NCBI RefSeq assembly: GCF_003201955.1
Contig: NZ_QJJM01000004.1
Coordinates: 244,733 to 308,732, forward strand
Length of the DNA stretch: 64,000 nt
Direction of reading: 5' to 3'
Source: Blastomonas natatoria
GTDB taxonomy: Bacteria; Pseudomonadota; Alphaproteobacteria; Sphingomonadales; Sphingomonadaceae
Under the pieces are notes generated by a model. It was not told where the DNA came from. It ran no database searches and saw only the letters and a list, made by a program, of their open reading frames with translations. The position numbers were made by a program, and so were the translations under genes. Below are positions 17,408 through 24,856 of the stretch, piece after piece (the first letter of the stretch is position 1; each line of letters opens with the position of its first letter).

Positions 17408-17506
17408 GCCCTGTTCCCCCGGATGATCGCTGAAGTGTTGCATAGCAGCAAGCGCTGCTCGCCGCCAAGCGAAACAGGCTGATAACCGGCCTCGCTGGCA
17501 AGAAAT

Positions 17507-17668
17507 TCAGGGAATCCTGATCTTCCCGCCGGTGGTCCGCTCGACCAGCCCCACGGCGTTGCCAGCCGGATTGCCCAACCGCGCGAGCAGATGTCGATCA
17601 GGATCCCAGAATAGCCAGACTCCGCCACGCAGGGGGGCATCCGGCTGGCATTCCCAGTATGTAATCAT
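17507..17668 (-). CDS. Possible small protein of unknown function
   Basis: 53 codons from the ATG at 17668 ('MITYWECQPDAPLRG...'); a longer frame starts at 17707. No family is recognised. It reads as a plausible soluble peptide rich in Arg, Gly and aromatic residues, but lies in an intergenic stretch with a strong palindrome at its 5' end. It could be spurious. Confidence 0.25.
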   Translation of the reverse strand: MITYWECQPDAPLRGGVWLFWDPDRHLLARLGNPAGNAVGLVERTTGGKIRIP

Positions 17669-17670
17669 GG

Positions 17671-17722
17671 CTTGACGCCCGCAATGACATGTCAATTTTT
17701 CATACAATTACTTGGCGTCAAG
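17671..17722. promoter_or_regulatory. Nested palindromes between oxidase operon and thioredoxin-fold gene
   Basis: A 9-bp perfect inverted repeat, CTTGACGCC (17671-17679) and GGCGTCAAG (17714-17722), encloses a second perfect palindrome TGACATGTCA (17685-17694). Each outer arm contains a TTGACG hexamer, so divergent -35 elements could sit in the repeat. This looks like an operator, but no binding protein can be named. Confidence 0.4.
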
Positions 17723-17808
17723 TATCATGGACACCCATGCACACCACGTATCGACTTGATGCGCCCGTACTGCTTTTGCGAACAGCGCAAAGGGTGCATA
17801 GCCCCGTA

Positions 17809-18450
17809 ATGCAACAGACCACCCGTATTTACGAAGAGCTGCAACGCTACGCGCATGGCGATGCCGCATGGACCGGCATGTATGATCGCTTTGTCGCGCG
17901 GCTGGCTGCGCTGGAAGCCGGAAACAGCGCGCCGCGGCCCGGCACCACCTTTCCTGATCTGCATCTGCCCGACCATCTCGGGCGATATCGCAGCCTTGCC
18001 GAAATCCGTGCCGCCAGTCCCGTCGTGCTGAGCTTCGTGCGCGGAACCTGGTGCCCCTTCTGCCGAGCCGAGCTCGCCGACTGGAGCGACCATCTGGCTG
18101 CCTTGCGGGCGGCGGGCGGGCAGCTGGTCGTCGTTGTCGGCGAGATATCGGGCGGCGCGGACCGCGTTCATGCAGCGCTTGGCGAAGAAGCGATCGTGCT
18201 GTGCGACGTCGACCATGGCGCAGCGCTTGACCTGGGGCTCGCCCACCATGTCGGCACCGAACTGCTGCGGCGCTATCTCGATGCCGGGCTGAACCTGACC
18301 GATGTCTATGGCACAGACAGCGGCATTCTTCCGATACCAGCCACGTTCCTGCTCGATCAGACCGCTATGGTCCGCGAAGCATTCGTCGATCCGGACTTTC
18401 GCGTCAGGGCCCGGGCCGAGACCATGGTCGAGGCGCTCAGGCAACTGTGA
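17809..18450 (+). CDS. Peroxiredoxin-like thioredoxin-fold protein (AhpC/TSA family), copy 1
   Basis: 213 aa from the ATG at 17809 (an ATG at 17737 is possible). It has the thioredoxin-fold signature 'VVLSFVRGTWCPFCRAELADW', with a CxxC active site (WCPFC), and a C-terminal 'ILPIPATFLLDQ' cis-proline segment. It is paralogous to the protein at 23138-23794: both share 'PDF/PDL', 'LCDVDHGAALDLGLA', 'RRYLDAGLNL' and 'DPDFRVRA'. The two copies bracket the SigF-bufferin cluster, suggesting a redox or metal-stress role linked to copper handling (inference). Confidence 0.85.
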   Translation: MQQTTRIYEELQRYAHGDAAWTGMYDRFVARLAALEAGNSAPRPGTTFPDLHLPDHLGRYRSLAEIRAASPVVLSFVRGTWCPFCRAELADWSDHLAALRAAGGQLVVVVGEISGGADRVHAALGEEAIVLCDVDHGAALDLGLAHHVGTELLRRYLDAGLNLTDVYGTDSGILPIPATFLLDQTAMVREAFVDPDFRVRARAETMVEALRQL

Positions 18451-18594
18451 AACGCGCGCGCGCCGCAGAATTCTCCGGCTTCATGCACAACGCGTATCGA
18501 ATCCATGTCCGCCTGATACGTTCTCCAATGGTGGAGGCGCGGCGATAACCGGTCAGCACCAGCGGTATCCCCCGCGATGCGCCGGAGACCGACC

Positions 18595-19170
18595 ATGGCC
18601 CTCGACAGCATGCCCGACCAGCTTACCGAGGCTGCATCGCCCCTGGACGAATGGGGGCGGCTGATGGCGGCAGCGCTTGACGGACACAAGGGGGCGTACA
18701 ACCGGCTGCTGGGCGAGATCCAGCCCTGGCTGGAACGATATTTCATGCGGCGCCTGCCGATGAGCATCGCCGAGGACCTGGCACAGGATTGCCTGATCGC
18801 GGTCCATCAGAAGCGCCATACCTACGAGCCCGGCAGGCCTTTCCGCCCATGGCTGGCAACGATCGCGCGCTACAAATGGATCGACCGGCTGCGCGCCATG
18901 GGGCGCAGGCCGACGGTATCGATCGAGGACGAGTTTGCCGAACCACATGTCGAAGGCCATGAACGCAGCGTCACCAGCGCGATCGTGCTGGAAGAACTGC
19001 TGACCCGGCTGCGTCCTGCTCAAACGGCGGTCATCCGGCTGGTCAAGCTACAGGGCTTCAGCATCGAGGAAGCTGCAGCGATGACCGGACAATCGGAGTC
19101 TCTGGTCAAGGTCAACATCCATCGCGGTCTCGCCAAGCTGTCCGGTCTTGCCGCCGCCTCTGCCGAATGA
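18595..19170 (+). CDS. sigF: ECF RNA polymerase sigma factor, SigF type
   Basis: 191 aa from the ATG at 18595. The sigma-70 region 2 is seen at 'AEDLAQDCLIAVHQKRHTY' and 'PFRPWLATIARYKWIDRLR', and region 4 at 'LRPAQTAVIRLVKLQGFSIEEAA...VKVNIHRGLAKL'. A SigF assignment (the Caulobacter heavy-metal-responsive sigma) rests on the nearby NrsF-type anti-sigma gene and on three GTAACC-N16-CGAA-like promoters in the same cluster. It would direct transcription of the bufferin genes when NrsF releases it. No matching promoter was seen upstream of sigF itself. Confidence 0.87.
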   Translation: MALDSMPDQLTEAASPLDEWGRLMAAALDGHKGAYNRLLGEIQPWLERYFMRRLPMSIAEDLAQDCLIAVHQKRHTYEPGRPFRPWLATIARYKWIDRLRAMGRRPTVSIEDEFAEPHVEGHERSVTSAIVLEELLTRLRPAQTAVIRLVKLQGFSIEEAAAMTGQSESLVKVNIHRGLAKLSGLAAASAE

Positions 19171-19176
19171 CCGTCT

Positions 19177-20097
19177 TCAGGGACGAAAGCAGGCAAGATC
19201 GTCGGCAACGACCATCGGCCCCTTGTAATGTTTCCGGATCGCCGCTTCGCCCTCGGCCTGGCGCACCAGCGCGCGCTGCATGTTGTGCGACAGGACCAGC
19301 AGGCGAGGATTGATCGCCGCTGCCATCTCGCCGAGCGACGAGGGAGGCCGGTGAAGACCGCGCGGCTGCCCCTCGCCTTCCGGGATGACGTTATGGGCGA
19401 CCAGTATGTCGGGCTGCCGCCCGGCCAGCGCGGCAACAAAGCCATCGCTCATCGCGTTCTGGTCGCCGGCAAAGACCATCGCCTTGCCCGCGATTTCGAC
19501 CAGATAGGCGAGTGCAGGCACCACGCCATGCTCGACCGGAATCGCCGTTACCCGCAGTGACGCAACAGGGTCGTCCAGCACCTGAACAGGCCCCTCCGAG
19601 CCGACGTCCACCGGCAGGAGCTTCGCCTTGCCTTCGGTTCCATCACGATACCCGGACAGATACCGATAGGCGCCCGTTTCCGGATCGATCAGCGCGCGTA
19701 GATGATCGCGCACGCCGGGGAAATAGTCGCTGCCCGCAGGTCCGATTACCGGCAGGTCTTTGGTCCTTTCGGAAAAAGCGCCGCTGTTCAGGATGGCATC
19801 GAGATCGGCGACATGATCAGCATGAAAATGGGTGATGGCAATTGCCGCATGGTCCTCGAACCGAGCGGCGGCCTCGCCATAGCGCACGAAGGCGCCGCTC
19901 CCGGCATCCACCAGCAATACCGCCTTGCCATCGCGCCAGACCAGCGCGGAGGCACCGGCACGGCTGCCTTCGGCAATGGGCCCTCCCGATCCCAGAATCT
20001 GCAATGCAACCGGACCTTCGCAGGCAGCCCGTGCTTCCGGCGCTGCGCAAAGCAGCAGTGCCAGGGCCTGCACGCCCAAGCCGATCGATCGCACCAT
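19177..20097 (-). CDS. Secreted metallo-beta-lactamase-fold protein, predicted SigF target
   Basis: 306 aa from the ATG at 20097, with AAGG upstream. An export signal ends near 'APEARAACEG'. The metal motif HFHADHVADLD, 'VFAGDQNAMSDG' and later His residues ('LVAHNV', 'VLSHNM') are of the MBL superfamily, RNase Z/arylsulfatase-like branch. A perfect GTAACC-N16-CGAA promoter lies 124-149 bp upstream on the same strand, so it should be switched on with the bufferin genes. The role in metal stress is unknown; a periplasmic hydrolase or metal-binding protein is likely. Confidence 0.85.
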   Translation of the reverse strand: MVRSIGLGVQALALLLCAAPEARAACEGPVALQILGSGGPIAEGSRAGASALVWRDGKAVLLVDAGSGAFVRYGEAAARFEDHAAIAITHFHADHVADLDAILNSGAFSERTKDLPVIGPAGSDYFPGVRDHLRALIDPETGAYRYLSGYRDGTEGKAKLLPVDVGSEGPVQVLDDPVASLRVTAIPVEHGVVPALAYLVEIAGKAMVFAGDQNAMSDGFVAALAGRQPDILVAHNVIPEGEGQPRGLHRPPSSLGEMAAAINPRLLVLSHNMQRALVRQAEGEAAIRKHYKGPMVVADDLACFRP

Positions 20098-20220
20098 CGT
20101 CCACCTTTCAATCTGCCATAACGGCGCATGCGACAGCCTGGCCTTCGGGGTTTCGGGGAACGGATGGGCCGAAGCTGCCGCATGATGACCCGAAACTTGC
20201 CACCGGATCATGCAGGTGAT

Positions 20221-20246
20221 TTCGCGCGGCAATGGGCATCGGTTAC
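20221..20246 (-). promoter_or_regulatory. SigF-type promoter for the metallo-beta-lactamase-fold gene
   Basis: Minus strand GTAACC (20246-20241), 16-nt spacer, CGAA (20224-20221). This exactly matches the GTAACC-N16-CGAA motif described for Caulobacter SigF. It points at the gene starting at 20097. Confidence 0.7.
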
Positions 20247-20288
20247 GCAGCCTTTGGCCTCGGGGTAATAATTCCGCCGTGCCGGAAT

Positions 20289-20314
20289 GTAACCGATGCG
20301 GACCCATTCGCGTA
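20289..20314 (+). promoter_or_regulatory. SigF-type promoter upstream of nrsF
   Basis: GTAACC (20289-20294), 16-nt spacer, CGTA (20311-20314): one mismatch from the SigF consensus. It shares the extended GTAACCGATGC with the divergent promoter 43 bp away. It predicts feedback control of the anti-sigma gene. Confidence 0.6.
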
Positions 20315-20386
20315 ATGCTGCCGGACAGCCTGAGCCGTCGAGTGCGTCTGCAATCATGCGATGCCTGTTGGACCCCGGACAATCTC

Positions 20387-21028
20387 ATGAACCAAGCCGC
20401 ACTCATTCAGGCGCTATGCGATGACCTGACGCCGGTCAGGCAATCCCCGCCGATTTTCGGGTTGATGCGCGCCGCGCTGGTCGGCGCGGGCGCCTCGCTG
20501 CTGGTGCTGCTGGAATGGCTGGGCGTGCAGGCCGGGCCAGGACAGGGCCAGGCCTTTGCCGCTCTCGTCCTCAAGGCGGGGACGATGTTGACCCTCGCCA
20601 TGCTTGCCATCCGCAGCCTCGCTGGTCTTGCACAGCCAGGTATGCAGCCGGTGGCCGTGATGCCCGGCCTGGCCCGGATCATCGGAGCGACTGTCTTTGT
20701 GGCGCTCGGCCAGATGCTCGTCGCGCACGAGAGCGGTTCGGCACGGCTGCTGTTCGGCACGTCGTGGCAATCCTGCCCCTGGCGCATAGCCATCCTGTCC
20801 TTGCCCCTGCTCGCCGGGCTGCTCTGGGTCGTGCGCCAGCATGCTCCCGTGCAGTTGCGACGTGCCGGCGCGGTAGCGGGGCTTTGCGCCGGATCGATGG
20901 CAGCGGCCCTCTACGCGCTTGCCTGCCCCGAGCAGTCTGCCGCGTTCATGCTGACCTGGTATGGCCTCGGCATCGGTGCGAGCACGCTGGCGGGCATGGC
21001 TGCCGGCCCGACAGTTTTGCGGTGGTAG
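20387..21028 (+). CDS. nrsF: NrsF family membrane anti-sigma factor (DUF1109)
   Basis: 213 aa from the ATG at 20387. Six hydrophobic segments are visible, with Cys-Pro motifs 'SCPWR' and 'ACPEQ' between them that correspond to the conserved cysteine pair of NrsF proteins. In Caulobacter NrsF holds SigF at the inner membrane until heavy metals act on it. Here it is separated from sigF by a divergent gene and carries its own SigF-type promoter. It precedes bufA by 91 bp. Confidence 0.85.
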   Translation: MNQAALIQALCDDLTPVRQSPPIFGLMRAALVGAGASLLVLLEWLGVQAGPGQGQAFAALVLKAGTMLTLAMLAIRSLAGLAQPGMQPVAVMPGLARIIGATVFVALGQMLVAHESGSARLLFGTSWQSCPWRIAILSLPLLAGLLWVVRQHAPVQLRRAGAVAGLCAGSMAAALYALACPEQSAAFMLTWYGLGIGASTLAGMAAGPTVLRW

Positions 21029-21040
21029 CGATCCGCCCCT

Positions 21041-21066
21041 GTAACCAGCGCAGGTCCGGGCGCGAA
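21041..21066 (+). promoter_or_regulatory. SigF-type promoter of the bufferin genes
   Basis: GTAACC (21041-21046), 16-nt spacer, CGAA (21063-21066): an exact consensus match, ending 53 bp before the bufA start codon. Confidence 0.75.
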
Positions 21067-21119
21067 CGACACTGTGCCAGAGAGGCATTGCAACGACCCA
21101 ATTCCCGAAGGACATTTTC

Positions 21120-21389
21120 ATGAACAGCGCAAACAAGACAATCAGCCTTGCCGCCACCGCCGCCATGCTGGCGATGACCGGCCTCAGCATCAGCGCCCAT
21201 GCCGCCGAAAAGGCCAAGCCGAAGGATCTGGTGCACTGCTATGGCATCAACACCTGCAAGGGCACATCGGACTGCGCGACGGCCAAGACCTCCTGCAAGG
21301 GCCAGAACGAGTGCAAGGGCAACGGTTTCATCGCAACCACCGCCAAGGAATGTGCGGCCAAGGGCGGCAGCCTGACCGAGCCGAAATGA
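21120..21389 (+). CDS. bufA1: Bufferin precursor (DUF2282), copper-binding RiPP
   Basis: 89 aa. The signal peptide is residues 1-28 (cleavage after 'ISAHA'). The mature part contains six cysteines (C40, C46, C52, C59, C65, C78) in a Lys/Gly-rich setting ('CYGINTCKG', 'CKGQNECKG'), the DUF2282/bufferin 1 pattern. In characterised systems a DUF692 enzyme with its DUF2063 partner converts core cysteines to thiooxazoles and the exported peptide binds copper. AAGGA precedes the ATG. It has its own SigF promoter and is followed by bufB and bufC. The family assignment is confident; the modification sites are not proven here. Confidence 0.92.
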   Translation: MNSANKTISLAATAAMLAMTGLSISAHAAEKAKPKDLVHCYGINTCKGTSDCATAKTSCKGQNECKGNGFIATTAKECAAKGGSLTEPK

Positions 21390-21417
21390 TCGCCTGATCC
21401 CGCGCGAACCGACCCGA

Positions 21418-21434
21418 CACGCCCGCCGGGCGTG
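21418..21434 (+). terminator. Hairpin between bufA and bufB (attenuator-like)
   Basis: Perfect stem CACGCCC-GCC-GGGCGTG without a following U-tract. It could partially terminate or stabilise the 3' end of bufA mRNA, so that far more precursor than enzyme is made, as is common in RiPP operons (inference). Confidence 0.4.
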
Positions 21435-21467
21435 CCGGGCACGGACCCCACCCGGACTATGGTACCA

Positions 21468-22313
21468 ATGGCCGAAACATTGCTGCCCCCCTTTGCCGGC
21501 TTTGGCCTTGGCATGCGTCCGCCGCATTATGCGGCCTATCTCTCGGGCGAAGCACCGGTCGACTTCGTCGAGATCATCTCCGAAAATTTCATGGGCCACG
21601 GCGGCCGACCACTGCACACGCTGGACAAGGTGCGCGAAATCTATCCCGTCGCCATGCACGGCGTATCGATGTCGATCGGTTCGGCCGATGGCCTGAAGGC
21701 CGATTATCTGGCCCGGCTCAAGCGTCTGGCCGACCGGATCGAGCCGATCTGGGTTTCGGACCATCTGTGCTGGACCGGCATTGACGGCTTCAATTCCCAC
21801 GATCTGTTGCCGCTCCCCTATACGCAAGAGGCGCTGGACATGGCGTGTGCGAACATCGGGCTGGCGCAGGATTTGCTGGACCGCCCCATGCTGATCGAAA
21901 ACCCGTCCAGCTATATCAGCTTTGCCGATGACAGCATGCCCGAATGGGATTTTCTGGCCGAACTGACGCGCCGCACAGGCTGCTATCTGCTGCTGGACAT
22001 CAACAACGTCTTCGTCAGCGCGACCAATCACGGCTTCGATCCGCTCGCGTATCTTGATGCCATTCCAGCAGACCGCGTTCGTCAGATTCACCTCGCCGGG
22101 CACAGCGCCGGGCGCGACGGGCTGTTGATCGACACCCATGACCACCCTGTACCCGATCCGGTCTGGGCGCTCTACGCCAAGGTCATCCGCCGCTTCGGCG
22201 AAGTCGCGGTGATGATCGAACGCGACGACGACATTCCGCCGCTGGAAGAGCTGCTCGGCGAACTCGAGTTGGCGCGAAGGCTGGCGGTGTCCAGCGAAAG
22301 TCTGGCAGCATGA
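21468..22313 (+). CDS. bufB1: Bufferin maturase, DUF692 multinuclear iron oxidase (MNIO)
   Basis: 281 aa from the ATG at 21468 (an ATG at 21459 is possible). A TIM-barrel DUF692 protein with the expected metal-ligand segments: 'GHG...' near residue 36, 'MHGVSMSIGS', 'VSDHLCW', 'LIENPSSYI', 'LLLDINNVFVSATNHG' and 'HLAGHS...DTHDHPV'. Family members use two or three irons and oxygen to rewrite cysteine residues in precursor peptides. It overlaps bufC by ATGA and works on the BufA precursor encoded just upstream. Confidence 0.92.
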   Translation: MAETLLPPFAGFGLGMRPPHYAAYLSGEAPVDFVEIISENFMGHGGRPLHTLDKVREIYPVAMHGVSMSIGSADGLKADYLARLKRLADRIEPIWVSDHLCWTGIDGFNSHDLLPLPYTQEALDMACANIGLAQDLLDRPMLIENPSSYISFADDSMPEWDFLAELTRRTGCYLLLDINNVFVSATNHGFDPLAYLDAIPADRVRQIHLAGHSAGRDGLLIDTHDHPVPDPVWALYAKVIRRFGEVAVMIERDDDIPPLEELLGELELARRLAVSSESLAA

Positions 22314-23062
22314 GCCTCCGCGCCTTGCAGAGCGACTTTTGCGCATTTCTGCGCAAGGACAGCGCGACCACGCTTGCGTCCGTTCCGACGTACGCGCAGC
22401 GCGGCCTGAAGGTCTATCATTACGCCCACCGCACGACACTGGCCGACGCGCTCGCCGATGTCTTCGAAAGAACGCATGGCTGGCTGGGCGATGCGCGCTT
22501 TGCGAGCGCCTGTCGCGTTCACATCGCCAGCCATATGCCGACCAGCTGGACGCTGGCCGATTATGGCCGGGGGTTCGAACAGACTCTGGCCCTGCTCTAT
22601 CCCGACAATCCGGAACTGGCCGATCTGGCCTGGCTGGACTGGTCGCTGCGCGAGGCGTTCAACGGGCCGGACAGTCCAGAGATCGACCTTGCGGCGCTGA
22701 CCGAAATCGATTGGGATCGCGCGCGGTTGTCGATCAACCCGACGCTCGCCTGTCGGCGCGTCGGCACCAATGTCGCGCTGCTCTGGCAGGCCCTGGAGGA
22801 TGGCCGCAGCGATCCGCCCGAAGCGCAGATCCTGTCGACGCCTGCGGTCCTGACTGTCTGGCGGCAGGCGCTCATGCCGCGTTACCAAACGATCGAGCTG
22901 GCCGAACATGCTGCACTGTTGGCGGCGAAAAACGGTGCTTCCTTCGGCGAAATCTGCCAGGCCATGGCTAGCAGCGCGGCCGACACGGACGCCGCTGCGG
23001 CCACTGCCGGAGCGATGCTGGGTCGATGGATCGCGGAGAATGTCGTTGTCGCGATCGGCTGA
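22310..23062 (+). CDS. bufC1: DUF2063 partner protein of the bufferin maturase
   Basis: 250 aa, with its start overlapping the bufB stop (ATGA). The N-terminal 'LRALQSDFCAFLR' and 'RGLKVYHYAHRTTLADALADVFERTHGWLGDARF' are typical of DUF2063, which pairs with DUF692 oxidases and recognises the precursor peptide. Together the two make the peptide-modifying complex. Gene order bufA-bufB-bufC is complete. Confidence 0.9.
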   Translation: MSLRALQSDFCAFLRKDSATTLASVPTYAQRGLKVYHYAHRTTLADALADVFERTHGWLGDARFASACRVHIASHMPTSWTLADYGRGFEQTLALLYPDNPELADLAWLDWSLREAFNGPDSPEIDLAALTEIDWDRARLSINPTLACRRVGTNVALLWQALEDGRSDPPEAQILSTPAVLTVWRQALMPRYQTIELAEHAALLAAKNGASFGEICQAMASSAADTDAAAATAGAMLGRWIAENVVVAIG

Positions 23063-23137
23063 GCGCGGGCGGAGCATGCTGAGTGGCTATCGAACCCATG
23101 CGCCATGCCGCTCTTTGCAATTGACGGGACAGGGTGC

Positions 23138-23794
23138 ATGTATCTGCAGATGAATGCCCCTCCCCCCAGACAGCCTGCCAATCCCGTGGTCGATCCCTGG
23201 GAACAGCCCACTAGGGAACTGATTGCACGCCTGTGCCGCAGCGGGGCTGGCAGCAACGCCCCTCGCATCGGCGCGGCTTTTCCTGATTTCGCCCTGACCG
23301 ACTCGCACGGCCAGCATGTCGGACTGGCGCAGCTGATCGAACCCGGCCCGGTGGTTCTAAGCTTCCTGCGGGGCCGATGGTGCCCCTATTGCGCGCGCGA
23401 GCTGAAGATGTGGCATGACGCCATGCCGCGGCTGGAAGCCGCAGGAGCCCGCTTTGTCGCGATCAGCGCCGAAGCTGGCGGCAGAGCCGAAGAATTTCGT
23501 CGCGATATCGCGCCAGCGGCCACCATGTTGTGCGATATCGACCATGGGCTGGCGATGCTGCTGGGTCTGGCCTTTCCGATGGGCGAGGATCTGCATCAGC
23601 GCTATATCGAGGCCGGTCTCGATCTCGGCGCGATCTATGGCAATTCGGGCCGCATCCTGCCGATCACCGCGACCTATGTCATCGATCGCGGCGGTATCGT
23701 TCGCTATGCCCATATCGATCCCGATTTCCGGGTTCGCGCCGATGCCAATGTCGTGATTGCCGTCGTCGAGGGGATCGCGCGGCAAGGTCATTAA
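23138..23794 (+). CDS. Peroxiredoxin-like thioredoxin-fold protein, copy 2
   Basis: 218 aa from the ATG at 23138. The active site is 'VVLSFLRGRWCPYCARELKMW' (WCPYC), with the cis-Pro segment 'ILPITATYVID'. It is paralogous to the gene at 17809-18450; shared blocks include 'DIDHGLAMLLGLA', 'RYIEAGLDL' and 'DPDFRVRA'. It follows bufC by 75 bp in the same direction and may be read through from the bufferin operon. A possible role is thiol control of the cysteine-rich peptide or defence against copper-driven oxidation (inference). Confidence 0.85.
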   Translation: MYLQMNAPPPRQPANPVVDPWEQPTRELIARLCRSGAGSNAPRIGAAFPDFALTDSHGQHVGLAQLIEPGPVVLSFLRGRWCPYCARELKMWHDAMPRLEAAGARFVAISAEAGGRAEEFRRDIAPAATMLCDIDHGLAMLLGLAFPMGEDLHQRYIEAGLDLGAIYGNSGRILPITATYVIDRGGIVRYAHIDPDFRVRADANVVIAVVEGIARQGH

Positions 23795-23805
23795 GACGCT
23801 TGCCC

Positions 23806-24675
23806 TTATCCCCAGGCGCGCGCACGGATAGCGCGTACCAGCGCATCGGTTGCCACCGAGCGCTTGCGCCCGGCAACGGTGGCAAAAACCGTCGTCCGGC
23901 TGAGCGAGACGCCATCGACGACGATCTGCCGAACCCGATCGGGCAGGTGCAGCCCTTGCGGCACCCAGGCGCAGCCCAGACCATTGGCGACAAGATCGAT
24001 CAGATCGCCCTCCACATTGGCGCTATGGCGCATTCTGGGCTCGAACCCCGCTTCGGAGCACAAGGCCAGAAACGCTGCAGTGACATGGGCATCGCCATCG
24101 ATCCATTCGAGCCTGGCAAGATCCTGCAATCCAACGGTCCCGTCGACCAGCGGTGCGCATCGGGTCGAGGTGATCAAGCAGAACTGCTGGTGCGCGAGCA
24201 CCAGAGTGTCCAGCCGCTCGGGGGGATCGGGCGGCTCGGGGATTACGGCCGCATCGACATCGCCCTTGAACAGGCTCTGCATCACGCTGGCCGCATCCGC
24301 CTTGACCAGCGACAGCTGAAAACCCGGCAGCCCATCGGCTACCTGCGCCAGCGCCGCCCCGAGCGGGTCCGACACGGTGCCCGCTACCCCCAGCGTCACC
24401 GGCGCGTGCACTTGCCTTGCTATGCCCTTGGCCAGCAGCTTCGCCGCCTGGGCGGCATCATAGGTCCTCTGCAGATGTGGCACCATCTGGCGCCCCAGTT
24501 CGGTCAGATGCGTCAGCGAACGTTCGCGCCGGAAAAGCTGGCCGCCAAATTCCTCTTCCAGCTTCTGGATGGCGCGGGTGAGCGAAGGCTGGCTGACATT
24601 GCACTCCTGCGCCGCGCGCGTGAAATTGAGCGTGCGCGCTGCCGCCAGAAAATATCGAACCTGATACATTTCCAT
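23806..24675 (-). CDS. LysR family transcriptional regulator
   Basis: 289 aa from the ATG at 24675 (GGAG upstream). The N-terminal winged helix-turn-helix 'YQVRYFLAAARTLNFTRAAQECNVSQPSLTRAI...' is of the CysB/OxyR-like subgroup, and a periplasmic-binding-like effector domain follows. It is convergent with copy 2 of the thioredoxin-fold gene (11 bp gap) and divergent from a second LysR gene. The target is not evident; OxyR-like redox sensing would fit the neighbour but is not shown. Confidence 0.88.
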   Translation of the reverse strand: MEMYQVRYFLAAARTLNFTRAAQECNVSQPSLTRAIQKLEEEFGGQLFRRERSLTHLTELGRQMVPHLQRTYDAAQAAKLLAKGIARQVHAPVTLGVAGTVSDPLGAALAQVADGLPGFQLSLVKADAASVMQSLFKGDVDAAVIPEPPDPPERLDTLVLAHQQFCLITSTRCAPLVDGTVGLQDLARLEWIDGDAHVTAAFLALCSEAGFEPRMRHSANVEGDLIDLVANGLGCAWVPQGLHLPDRVRQIVVDGVSLSRTTVFATVAGRKRSVATDALVRAIRARAWG

Positions 24676-24856
24676 CGATAGCGCTCCGGGAGGTACGGAC
24701 AGAAACTCCAGCCCCGTTCCGACCTGCCTGTCGTTTTCGCAGCCGAACCAAAGTGATCTAACGGCAAACACGCGTCAATTGCGGCAATCGGACTTTCATT
24801 TAGTCTGCATTAGAATTAATCTCGGGTCGCATTTCCAAACGGAGGGGGGTGAAGCG

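Noticed and set aside
18497..23100. Shared TATCGAAyCCATG strings at about 18497 and 23087 as a common promoter
   Set aside because: Only 13 bp with one mismatch, in different positions relative to their genes; no second element with conserved spacing was found.
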